Assembly: GCA_027488255.1 (NCBI GenBank) | Contig: JAIYBZ010000007.1 | Coordinates: 1 to 33,124, forward strand | From: Comamonadaceae bacterium | GTDB lineage: Bacteria > Pseudomonadota > Gammaproteobacteria > Burkholderiales > Burkholderiaceae_C | Length of the DNA stretch: 33,124 nucleotides | Direction of reading: 5' to 3' | In this document: one piece after another, positions 15,785 to 22,781 of the stretch | Layout: each line of letters opens with the position of its first letter | Position numbering within the stretch: position 1 is the first letter of the stretch | Translations under genes and position numbers: made by a program | The notes under the pieces: model-generated | Seen by the model: the letters and a program-made list of their open reading frames with translations, nothing else | Told to the model about the DNA's origin: nothing | The model's database searches: none

Positions 15785-15830
15785 AGCGCCGTGACATGGA
15801 AAAGTCAGCTGCGTTAATTTTGTGTGACAG
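15775..15830 (-). promoter_or_regulatory. Extended Pho box and -10 of the olsB-plcP-GT4 operon
   Basis: Reverse-strand CTGACTT-TTCC-ATGTCAC (15808-15791) has the Pho box spacing. A further strong half-site, CTGTCAC (15830-15824), lies exactly 22 bp (two 11-bp periods) upstream. A -10-like AATCAT (15780-15775) follows after 10 bases. The half-site matches to CTGTCAT/C are 5, 6 and 7 of 7. Confidence 0.65.
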
Positions 15831-15871
15831 CCCGGCCACGCCAGACCGGGCGCCCTTTCACCGCCAATGGG

Positions 15872-16366
15872 TCAGAGCATCATGCTCAGCTGAAACACCG
15901 AATTGGGGGCCCTGGGCATCACTGGGGGTGGCAGGGGTTTCAGGCGGAACTGGCCAAGCATGGAGGTCACGCGCGTGTCGCGGGGCATGAAGGGCACCGC
16001 CACCTCTTCCAAGGTTTGTGCGGCCAACGACTCTTGCAAATGCCGTTGGATGTTCAGCTCCAAGGATTTCATGGGGTGCGTGTCGTCGGGATAGATCTTT
16101 TCGAAGCAGTGCACCTCTTCGAAGTGTTTGACCACATCCCACAAACTGATGTCGGCGGGGTTGCCGCAGATTTGGTAGCCCCCGCCGGGTCCACGGTGCG
16201 CTCGGATCAGCCCGGCTTCGCGCAAGTCTTTCAAGATGGACTCGGTGTAGGACGCAGACAAACCCAAACCCGAGGCGATCTCTTGGGTGGTGACCGGGTC
16301 GATGGCTGAACGAGAAGTGATGAAAACCGCAATATCGACGGCTTTGGCTGTTTTCTTCAAGATCAT
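15872..16366 (-). CDS. Rrf2-family transcriptional regulator
   Basis: Winged-helix regulator of the Rrf2 family, 164 residues from ATG 16366 (MILKKTAKAVDIAVFIT), with GGAG upstream; the frame extends to a TTG at 16378. The helix-turn-helix covers about residues 25-55 (VTTQEIASGLGLSASYTESILKDLREAGLI), followed by the wing HRGPGGGYQI. The effector region has cysteines only at CGNP and HCFEK, so the three-cysteine iron-sulfur triad of IscR and NsrR is missing. Its signal is unknown. It is divergent from the MerR-type regulator, and a 12-bp inverted repeat brackets its likely promoter, suggesting autoregulation. It is convergent with nothing and lies upstream of the olsB Pho box. Confidence 0.85.
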   Translation of the reverse strand: MILKKTAKAVDIAVFITSRSAIDPVTTQEIASGLGLSASYTESILKDLREAGLIRAHRGPGGGYQICGNPADISLWDVVKHFEEVHCFEKIYPDDTHPMKSLELNIQRHLQESLAAQTLEEVAVPFMPRDTRVTSMLGQFRLKPLPPPVMPRAPNSVFQLSMML

Positions 16367-16380
16367 GTGGCGCTCCAAGT

Positions 16381-16421
16381 TGAGTGGATATTGTAGGGTT
16401 TAAATTGAAAATATCCACTCA
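16381..16421 (-). promoter_or_regulatory. 12-bp inverted repeat bracketing the rrf2 promoter (probable operator)
   Basis: TGAGTGGATATT (16381-16392) and AATATCCACTCA (16410-16421) are exact inverted repeats with a 17-bp spacer. On the reverse strand a -10 TACAAT (16395-16390) touches the inner arm, and a -35-like TGGATA falls in the outer arm 16 bp upstream. The repeat starts 15 bases before the rrf2 start. It fits an autorepressor site, but could also serve the divergent MerR gene. Confidence 0.55.
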
Positions 16422-16429
16422 TAAACTCA

Positions 16430-16465
16430 ATAAATTGCGATTTATCTTGCATTTAACGCCATAAT
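16430..16465 (+). promoter_or_regulatory. Possible MerR-type promoter with 19-bp spacer
   Basis: TTGCGA (16435-16440), a 19-bp spacer and CATAAT (16460-16465) precede the MerR-type gene by 24 bases. The long spacer is the hallmark of promoters controlled by MerR-family proteins. A small inverted repeat, ATAAAT-TGCG-ATTTAT (16430-16445), overlaps the -35. Confidence 0.4.
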
Positions 16466-16489
16466 ACCTACTCAAACTGCACTCACACC

Positions 16490-17479
16490 ATGAACTCTCC
16501 ACTTGCCGCCGGCCCCGCCCTTTACCGCATTGGTGCGGTGTCTAAGCTCAGTGGCGTGCCCGTGCCCACTTTGCGAATTTGGCAAACTCGCTACAACGCT
16601 TTTTCACCCACCACCACCTCCGGCCAACACCGGCTGTATGACGAGCAAGACCTGCGCAAAGCCGTGTTGCTCAAATCGCTCACCGGACAAGGGCATGGCA
16701 TCCGCTTGATCGCGGGCTTGCCGGTGGAGCAGTTGCAAGCCTTGGCGGAAAAAGGCCGGCAGTTGTCGCGCAGCCCCGGCATGAACCCGTCCGCGCCTGC
16801 GCGCCCTGCAGCTTGGGCGGTGGTGGGACAGCCATTGGCCCAGCGCTTGCAATCCGACACGTTCCCGTCTGCGCGGGTGGGCATTGCCTGGCCTTTGCAA
16901 CAGGTGTGGCCCGATCTGACCTCGGCTTTGCAGCAAGCGCTGACACACAATTTGGAGGGGCTGGTGGTGTCGGTGAACACCGTGAACCCCTCGGTCGCTG
17001 AACAGATCTTGGCCTTGCAGCCTGCGGCTCGCCAAACTGTGGTGCTGTATGGCTTTGGGCAAAAAGAAGCCCTGGCGCGGCTCACGCGTGCGGGCGTTGT
17101 GGTGCACCGCGAAACGCTGGACGACGCCGCATTGGCCGAGATCTTGCGACGCTCGCGGCCACCGATGGCCTCGCCGAATTGGGCCTTGCGTGCACCCAAC
17201 GAGCCCCTCCCACCCCGACAATTTTCTGACGCGGTGTTGCAAAGGGTGGCCAACATCACCAGCGACGTGTTGTGCGAATGCCCTCGGCATGTGGCCGAAT
17301 TGATTGCACAGTTGGGCCGTTTCGAAGACTACAGCTTGGACTGTCTCGAACAAAGCCCCAAAGACAAAGAGCTGCACATCCAACTGAACCTGATGGCAGC
17401 GAGTGCACGCGCCTTGTTTGAACAGGCCTTGCAAATGGTCGCAGACCATGAAGGCATTTCGCTGCACGACAGCCCTTGA
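16490..17479 (+). CDS. MerR-family regulator, class II LitR-like candidate (degenerate cobalamin-binding region)
   Basis: 329 residues. A MerR DNA-binding domain occupies about residues 10-80 (YRIGAVSKLSGVPVPTLRIWQTRY, then SGQHRLYDEQDLRKAVLLKSL). Residues about 105-225 look like a Rossmann-type domain in the position where LitR/CarH photoreceptors bind adenosylcobalamin (VGIAWPLQQVWPDLTSALQQAL, VVLYGFGQKEALARLTRAGVVVHRE). The cobalamin-ligating DxHxxG-type motif is not present. A further helical C-terminal region (CPRHVAELIAQLGRFEDYSLDC) follows. Class II LitR proteins of Pseudomonas likewise lack the B12 motif and control photolyase and cryptochrome genes. The two photolyase genes immediately downstream suggest a similar role here. 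Light response is inference. Confidence 0.75.
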   Translation: MNSPLAAGPALYRIGAVSKLSGVPVPTLRIWQTRYNAFSPTTTSGQHRLYDEQDLRKAVLLKSLTGQGHGIRLIAGLPVEQLQALAEKGRQLSRSPGMNPSAPARPAAWAVVGQPLAQRLQSDTFPSARVGIAWPLQQVWPDLTSALQQALTHNLEGLVVSVNTVNPSVAEQILALQPAARQTVVLYGFGQKEALARLTRAGVVVHRETLDDAALAEILRRSRPPMASPNWALRAPNEPLPPRQFSDAVLQRVANITSDVLCECPRHVAELIAQLGRFEDYSLDCLEQSPKDKELHIQLNLMAASARALFEQALQMVADHEGISLHDSP

Positions 17480-17504
17480 GCCGCTCGCGGTCAAAAAGTT
17501 CAGC

Positions 17505-18044
17505 ATGAAACGCCATGTTGCGGCCACCGTGTTGGGGGTCATCGGTTTGTTGACCCTGGACAACCACATCGACTGGGTGCGACAAGACCACGGCGTTTTG
17601 CTGGAGATCAATGGCCAAAGGCACGACCCGCAAGGCTGGCTCAGCGAACATTGGCGTCAGTGGCGGCAAGACTGCCGCGCGGTCAGCGCACCCGCGCTGA
17701 ATTCCGATGTGGCGCAAAGGATCCTGCAAGCCATCCAACAGCACAGCTTGCCCGACTCGCGCGAGGCCCAATTGCTGCAACTGCGCCAGCAGACCGATTG
17801 GGCGATCGCCGAAGTGCGTTTCCCAACCCTGAACCCCAGCATCGTGGTGTTGCGCCAACACCATGGCCACTGGCTGATACAAGACACGGCGGTGTGGAGC
17901 GGCTCTGCAGCCCCTTGGCATGCGGCCCATTTTGTGCGGCGCTATTTGCAACGGCAAGCGCCCCAATTGCCCATGGCCTTGCTGCACTGCATGCCCATAG
18001 ATGCGTCACGCTACGCCAGCTGGTTGCCCGAGGTGCAGGCATGA
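17505..18044 (+). CDS. Uncharacterised membrane-anchored protein in the photolyase operon
   Basis: I do not recognise this family. 179 residues from ATG 17505 (MKRHVAATVLGVIGLLTLDN): a basic start and a short hydrophobic stretch suggest a signal anchor or signal peptide, with the remainder soluble. The body is rich in Gln, Trp and His (WLSEHWRQWRQDC, LRQQTDWAIAEVRFPTLNPSIVVLRQHHGHWLIQDTAVWSG) and ends in WLPEVQA. An upstream in-frame ATG at 17448 would overlap the MerR gene, and neither start has a good ribosome site. The gene begins 25 bases after the MerR stop, and its stop overlaps the photolyase start (ATGA, 18041-18044), so it is very likely co-expressed with both. Confidence 0.7.
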   Translation: MKRHVAATVLGVIGLLTLDNHIDWVRQDHGVLLEINGQRHDPQGWLSEHWRQWRQDCRAVSAPALNSDVAQRILQAIQQHSLPDSREAQLLQLRQQTDWAIAEVRFPTLNPSIVVLRQHHGHWLIQDTAVWSGSAAPWHAAHFVRRYLQRQAPQLPMALLHCMPIDASRYASWLPEVQA

Positions 18045-19567
18045 GCTACCGCGTGATGTGGTTCAAACGAGATCTGCGGCTGCAAGACCATGCCGCCTTG
18101 GCCGAGGCGGCAAAGCAAGGGCCCGTGCTGTGCCTTTACATCGTTGAGCCTGGGTACTGGGCCTTGCCCGATGTGGCCTTGCAACACTTTGAATTTGTGC
18201 GGGAATCGCTGCTCGAGTTGGACCGCGAATTACAAGCGTGGGGTGGCCGCCTTGAAGTGCGTTGCGGTTCCGCTGAAGACGTGTTGACCAGCTTATACGC
18301 ACAAGCCCCCTTTGTCGCCTTGCACTCGCACGAAGAGACGGGCAACGCTTTCACTTACGAACGCGACAAAAGTGTCGCCGCGTGGTGCCGCAGCCATGGC
18401 GTGGTTTGGTCTGAATGGCCGCAATTTGGCGTGGTGCGACGCCTGAAAAGTCGTGACACGTGGCAAGCCCGCTGGGAGGCGCACATGTCAGCCGCGCAAG
18501 CCGAATGCTCTGCGCTGCACTTGGTTCAGTTGCCCCAGCCCCACAGCGCAGGTCCCGAAACCCTGCAAGCACCCCAGGGCTTGGCTCACAACCCCGCGCT
18601 TCGCCAGCGCGGAGGTCGCCGTTTGGCGCTGCAGACTTTGCATGCGTTTTTGCAAGAGCGCGCCCAACAATACCGGGGCGGCATTTCATCGCCACTGTCC
18701 TCGCCCACTGCGTGCTCGCGTTTGTCCGCTTACTTGGCTTGGGGTTGCATCAGCTTGCGCGAGGTGGTGCAAAGCACCCGCGCCACGCTCAGTGCCTTGC
18801 CACCGCAGGCGCATCGGCATCGTGCCGGTTTGAGTGGATTCATCAGCCGCTTGTATTGGCATTGCCACTTCATCCAAAAGCTGGAAAGCGAGCCCGAAAT
18901 TGAGTGGCGCAACATGCACCGCGGCTACGACGGACTGCGCGAAAACACCGTCAATGCCGAGCACCTCAGGGCCTTGACGATGGGCCGAACCGGCTGGCCC
19001 ATGGTGGATGCCTGCGTGGTGATGCTGCGTGAAACAGGTTGGCTCAACTTTCGCATGCGGGCCATGCTGGTGTCGGTGGCTGCGTACCCTCTTTGGCTCC
19101 ATTGGCGGCCCGTGGGTGAATGGTTGGCCACGCAGTTTCTGGACTACGAACCGGGCATCCATTGGAGCCAATTGCAAATGCAGTCAGGCACCACCGGCAT
19201 CAACACCACGCGCGTGTACAACCCCATCAAACAAGCCAAAGACCACGACCCCAAAGGCATTTTTGTACGCCGTTGGCTGCCCCACCTGCGGCGCGTGCCC
19301 GATGCTTGGCTGTTTGAACCCTGGCGCATGCCCCCCGAGGTGCAACAGCAATGTGGTTTGCGCGTCGGCCGCACAGACGATGCCGACATACCCGAACCCT
19401 GGGTGGACTTGGCCGTGGCCACCCGAGAAGCCAAAGCGGCTTTGCATGCCCGCAGAGCCGAACCCGCGGTGAAGGCGGCAAAAAAAGCCGTCATCGAAAA
19501 ACACGCCTCGCGTCAACGCGCCAGGCGACAACCTGAAAAAAGCCCTCAACTGGGCTTTGATTTTTAA
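18041..19567 (+). CDS. Photolyase/cryptochrome-family FAD protein
   Basis: 508 residues from ATG 18041 (MSYRVMWFKRDLRLQDHAAL). A much longer in-frame extension runs back through the preceding gene and is rejected because of the ATGA overlap. The N-terminal photolyase alpha/beta domain is followed by the FAD-binding helical domain: LSAYLAWGCISLREVV, GFISRLYWHCHFIQKLES, the active-site region TGWPMVDACVVMLRETGWLNFRMRAMLVS, and WSQLQMQSGTTGINTTRVYNP. A basic tail (AVKAAKKAVIEKHASRQRARR) may help DNA contact. Probable role is light-driven repair of pyrimidine dimers, but this subgroup differs from E. coli PhrB, so a cryptochrome-like function is possible. It is followed after 2 bases by the DASH gene. 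Confidence 0.85.
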   Translation: MSYRVMWFKRDLRLQDHAALAEAAKQGPVLCLYIVEPGYWALPDVALQHFEFVRESLLELDRELQAWGGRLEVRCGSAEDVLTSLYAQAPFVALHSHEETGNAFTYERDKSVAAWCRSHGVVWSEWPQFGVVRRLKSRDTWQARWEAHMSAAQAECSALHLVQLPQPHSAGPETLQAPQGLAHNPALRQRGGRRLALQTLHAFLQERAQQYRGGISSPLSSPTACSRLSAYLAWGCISLREVVQSTRATLSALPPQAHRHRAGLSGFISRLYWHCHFIQKLESEPEIEWRNMHRGYDGLRENTVNAEHLRALTMGRTGWPMVDACVVMLRETGWLNFRMRAMLVSVAAYPLWLHWRPVGEWLATQFLDYEPGIHWSQLQMQSGTTGINTTRVYNPIKQAKDHDPKGIFVRRWLPHLRRVPDAWLFEPWRMPPEVQQQCGLRVGRTDDADIPEPWVDLAVATREAKAALHARRAEPAVKAAKKAVIEKHASRQRARRQPEKSPQLGFDF

Positions 19568-19569
19568 CC

Positions 19570-20979
19570 ATGCGCAGCACGCTTTATTGGTTTCGAAACG
19601 ACTTGCGTCTACACGACGCAAGGGCCTTGCAAGAGGCCGTAGCCCACGCCCATGCACGCCAGCAAACCCTGTTGTTGGTCTGTGTGCACGATCTGGCCCA
19701 AGAGGCCGAAACGCCTTGGGGCTTTCGCCGCATGGGCCCACACCGCCGGCGTTTTTTGGCGGAGACTTGGCTCGACTTGCAAGTGGCCCTCGGCGCGCTG
19801 GGGCAGCAACTGGTGGTGCTGCAGGGTGACCCGGTGACAGTTTTGGCAGACTTGGTCCAGCGCTTCGAGGTGGATTGCATTTTTTGTGAAGCCATTGCGG
19901 CGCCCGAAGAACAAGCCCAAGTGATGGCCTTGCAGGCACGCCAGATCCGTGTGCACACCACCTGGCAATCCAGTTTGCTCGAGCCCGAAAGCTTGCCCTT
20001 TGACGTGCGGGACTTGCCTGCCGTTTTCACCCCTTTTCGGCAACTCGTGGAGCGGGCCGGCACGGCGCCCCTGCCGCCCCTGGCCCCACTGACATCGATG
20101 CCCGCACCTCCTGCTGTGCACGGGGACAACTGGCCCGGCCAATTGCTGCACCCAGCGAAGTGGCTGCAAGAAAACCCCATCGCGGGTGCAGCCGGTGCCG
20201 ACTTCAAAAACACCAAGCACAGCAACACCCTGCAACCCACAGCAGCATCTGCAGCATCTGCAGCATCTGCATCATCAACAGCAGCAACGACATCCGCAAA
20301 GGAAGCACCGGCAGGGCGGGGAGGCGAAAGCGCAGCACTTGCGCATCTGGCGCAGTACCTCACCCCGCCTTGGCCTGACCGCTACAAACAAACGCGCAAT
20401 GCCTTGCAGGGCCAGCACACCAGCAGCCACTGGTCCCCTTGGTTGGCCACGGGGGCCGTGTCGGCACGCACGGTATGGGCCCATTTGCAGCACTACGAAA
20501 AAGCGCATGGGGCCAACGACGGCACTTATTGGCTGTGGTTCGAGTTGCTGTGGCGCGATTACTTCAGATTTTTGCACCTGCAGCATGGCCGCCAACTGTA
20601 TGTGGCCAAAGGCTTGTCGCAGCTGCCCCGCCCTTCGCACTTTCCGAAAGACTTTCAACGCTGGTGTGACGGCGACACCGGCGAGCCCATCGTCGACGCG
20701 GGCATGCGTGAATTGGCCGCCACCGGCTACACCAGCAATCGCATGCGTCAGATCGTGGCCAGTTACTTGGTGCACGACTTGGCCTGCGACTGGCGCGCAG
20801 GGGCGGCATGGTTCGAGTCGCAATTGATCGACTTTGATGTGTACAGCAACCAAGGCAATTGGCTTTACATCAGCGGCCGCGGCACCGACCCCCGCCAAGG
20901 TCGCCGCTTCAACCCGGCCAAACAAAGCCAAGACCATGACGCAGAAGGGCGTTACCGCCAACGCTGGCTGGGCCGATAA
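19570..20979 (+). CDS. DASH-family cryptochrome
   Basis: 469 residues (MRSTLYWFRNDLRLHDARAL). DASH cryptochromes bind FAD and a folate antenna and repair dimers in single-stranded DNA. The diagnostic C-terminal run is present: WFELLWRDYFRFLHL, TGEPIVDAGMRELAATGYTSNRMRQIVASYLVHDL and NWLYISGRGTDPRQGRRFN. The linker between antenna and FAD domains (about residues 205-260) is enlarged and low in complexity (AASAASAASASSTAATTS), caused by a 9-bp tandem repeat in the DNA. The start is 2 bases after the previous photolyase stop, and a TRIC-type gene follows 9 bases after its end. Confidence 0.9.
   Translation: MRSTLYWFRNDLRLHDARALQEAVAHAHARQQTLLLVCVHDLAQEAETPWGFRRMGPHRRRFLAETWLDLQVALGALGQQLVVLQGDPVTVLADLVQRFEVDCIFCEAIAAPEEQAQVMALQARQIRVHTTWQSSLLEPESLPFDVRDLPAVFTPFRQLVERAGTAPLPPLAPLTSMPAPPAVHGDNWPGQLLHPAKWLQENPIAGAAGADFKNTKHSNTLQPTAASAASAASASSTAATTSAKEAPAGRGGESAALAHLAQYLTPPWPDRYKQTRNALQGQHTSSHWSPWLATGAVSARTVWAHLQHYEKAHGANDGTYWLWFELLWRDYFRFLHLQHGRQLYVAKGLSQLPRPSHFPKDFQRWCDGDTGEPIVDAGMRELAATGYTSNRMRQIVASYLVHDLACDWRAGAAWFESQLIDFDVYSNQGNWLYISGRGTDPRQGRRFNPAKQSQDHDAEGRYRQRWLGR
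20242..20268 (+). repeat. 9-bp tandem repeat inside the DASH cryptochrome gene
   Basis: GCAGCATCT is repeated three times without interruption, then decays into GCATCATCAAC. The period is a multiple of three, so copy-number change keeps the reading frame and only alters the length of an Ala-Ala-Ser linker. Confidence 0.8.
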
Positions 20980-20988
20980 TCGGTGCCC

Positions 20989-21627
20989 ATGAATGGCATT
21001 CAATCTTGGGGCGACACCCTGCGTTTATTGGTCGAGTTATCGGCCACCGCCGCCTTTGCCTTGTCGGGCTTGATGGAGGCCGCACGGAAAAAACTCGATG
21101 CAGTGGGCGTGTGCGTGGTGGCCTTTCTGGCCGCTTTTGGTGGCGGCACCTTGCGCGACTTGTTGCTCGACCAAAGGCCTTTTTTCTGGGTGCAACACAC
21201 CGACATGCTCTGGGCGGTTTTGGGCTTGTGTGCGGCTGCGATGTTGTTCATGCGCCAGCGCCATTTCGAGGTGACCGAAAAAGCCATTCTCTGGCCCGAC
21301 GCCTTGGGCTTGGGTTTGTTCACCGCCACGGGGGTTCACCATGCCTTGCAAGCGCTGATGCCGCCAGTGGTGGCGGTGCTCATGGGCTTGATCACCGGTG
21401 TATTTGGCGGTGTCTTGCGCGACATGGTCTGCAACGAAATCCCCACCGCATTCAAAGACCACCGCCCCTATGCGGTGTGTGCCTTTGCCGGCGCCTGGTG
21501 TTATGTGGGGCTGTGGTCGATCGATGCCCCGGGCTGGCTGGCCTTGATGGCTTGCTTGGGGGTGACCGTGGGCTTGCGGGCCTTGGCTTTGTGGCGCAAT
21601 TGGCAACTGCCGGCGTGGCGCACCTGA
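20989..21627 (+). CDS. TRIC cation channel / UPF0126 family membrane protein
   Basis: 212 residues from ATG 20989; a GTG at 20983 would add two residues. Two internally similar three-helix halves are evident, each with the family glycine motif: AAFGGGTLRDLLLDQRPFFWV (about 50-70) and TGVFGGVLRDMVCNEIPTAF (about 138-157). Seven membrane segments are expected. Bacterial members form trimeric potassium-permeable channels; the physiological role is unclear. It starts 9 bases after the DASH cryptochrome stop, in the same direction, so it is probably in that transcript, although a link with light repair is not obvious. Confidence 0.85.
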   Translation: MNGIQSWGDTLRLLVELSATAAFALSGLMEAARKKLDAVGVCVVAFLAAFGGGTLRDLLLDQRPFFWVQHTDMLWAVLGLCAAAMLFMRQRHFEVTEKAILWPDALGLGLFTATGVHHALQALMPPVVAVLMGLITGVFGGVLRDMVCNEIPTAFKDHRPYAVCAFAGAWCYVGLWSIDAPGWLALMACLGVTVGLRALALWRNWQLPAWRT

Positions 21628-21640
21628 ACCCCAATGGGGC

Positions 21641-22714
21641 TTGATTCGCCACTGCCATTTCGATTTTTCAGCCTTCTTTAGCCCTCTTCCATCAACGACA
21701 TCTACATTGACGACCACTCCTTTGACGCCCTCCCCTTTGCCCCCCACCAACTCCCTGCCCAACAGTGCCTCGCTGTGGGGCGGCGTTTTCTTTTCTTTGG
21801 CGGCCGGCATGATGTGGGGCTTGGTCTTTGTGGGCCCTTTGCTGTTGCCCGAGTACCCTGCGGCGCTGCACACCTTTGGCCGGTACTTGGCCTTTGGCCT
21901 GATTGCATTGCCACTGGCCTTCATTGACCGACAAGACATCCGGTCTTTGAGCCGTTCTGACTGGCTGATGGCGCTGAAACTGGCCGCCATTGGCAACGTG
22001 CTGTACTACTTGTTTTTGGCCAGCGCCATTCAACGTGCAGGTGGGGCCTTGCCCACCATGATCATTGGCACACTGCCGGTGGTCATTGCCATTTCAGCCA
22101 ACCTGTTCAGTCACCAACGCGATGGCCGGTTCCCATGGCGCCAACTGTTGCCACCGCTGGGGCTGATTTTGTTGGGCATCGGCTGCGTCAACCATGTGGA
22201 GTGGCAGGCGCTGCTGCAAAACCCCGCAGCAGACACCACGCGCTACATCAGCGGCGCGGTTTTGGCCGTGGGCGCAGTGGTCTGCTGGACTTGGTACCCG
22301 CTTAAAAATGCCGATTGGTTGCGCGGTCATCCCGAGCGAAACCCGCGTGTATGGGCGACCGCACAAGGGCTCGCCACTTTGCCTTTGGCCGTGCTGGGCT
22401 ATGCCGCTTATTGGCTCTGGACGCACCTCACCGAAGACCCCATGCCCATGCCTTTGGGCCCACGCCCTTGGGAGTTCGTGGGGCTGATGTTGGCAATTGG
22501 CCTGTTCGCTTCATGGTTGGGCACCCTCTGCTGGAACGCTGCGTCCCAGCGCTTGCCCACCGCGTTGGCGGGACAACTCATTGTGTTTGAGACTTTGGCG
22601 GCGCTCAGCTATGCGTTTTGGCTTCGCGGCCATTGGCCTGAACCACTCACCTTGGCAGGCATTGCCTTGCTGGTGGCGGGCGTGGTGGGGGGCGTGCGGG
22701 TCAAAGCCCAGTGA
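21641..22714 (+). CDS. EamA-family drug/metabolite transporter
   Basis: Ten-helix inner-membrane permease of the DMT superfamily with two EamA repeats; substrate unknown. Recognisable segments are LWGGVFFSLAAGMMWGLVFVGPLLL, LYYLFLASAIQRAGGALPTMIIGTLPVVIAI and, in the second half, WLGTLCWNAASQRLPTALAGQLIVFETLAALSYAF. The start is uncertain: the open frame begins with TTG at 21641 and contains no ATG before the first helix. In-frame TTG codons at 21707 and 21725 would remove a Thr/Pro-rich leader. I report the longest frame. It is 13 bases downstream of the TRIC gene and convergent with sbtA. Confidence 0.8.
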   Translation: MIRHCHFDFSAFFSPLPSTTSTLTTTPLTPSPLPPTNSLPNSASLWGGVFFSLAAGMMWGLVFVGPLLLPEYPAALHTFGRYLAFGLIALPLAFIDRQDIRSLSRSDWLMALKLAAIGNVLYYLFLASAIQRAGGALPTMIIGTLPVVIAISANLFSHQRDGRFPWRQLLPPLGLILLGIGCVNHVEWQALLQNPAADTTRYISGAVLAVGAVVCWTWYPLKNADWLRGHPERNPRVWATAQGLATLPLAVLGYAAYWLWTHLTEDPMPMPLGPRPWEFVGLMLAIGLFASWLGTLCWNAASQRLPTALAGQLIVFETLAALSYAFWLRGHWPEPLTLAGIALLVAGVVGGVRVKAQ

Positions 22715-22781
22715 TGCCGCAAAAAGTCGCATCAATGTCGCGCCGAGGCACTGTACAGACCCCCTGAATCGGGCTCAAGCA

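Noticed and set aside
17651..18040. Long N-terminal extension of the photolyase frame (130 extra codons)
   Set aside because: It overlaps the whole of the unknown upstream gene; the ATGA junction at 18041 and the MSYRVMWFKRDLRL start fit the family.
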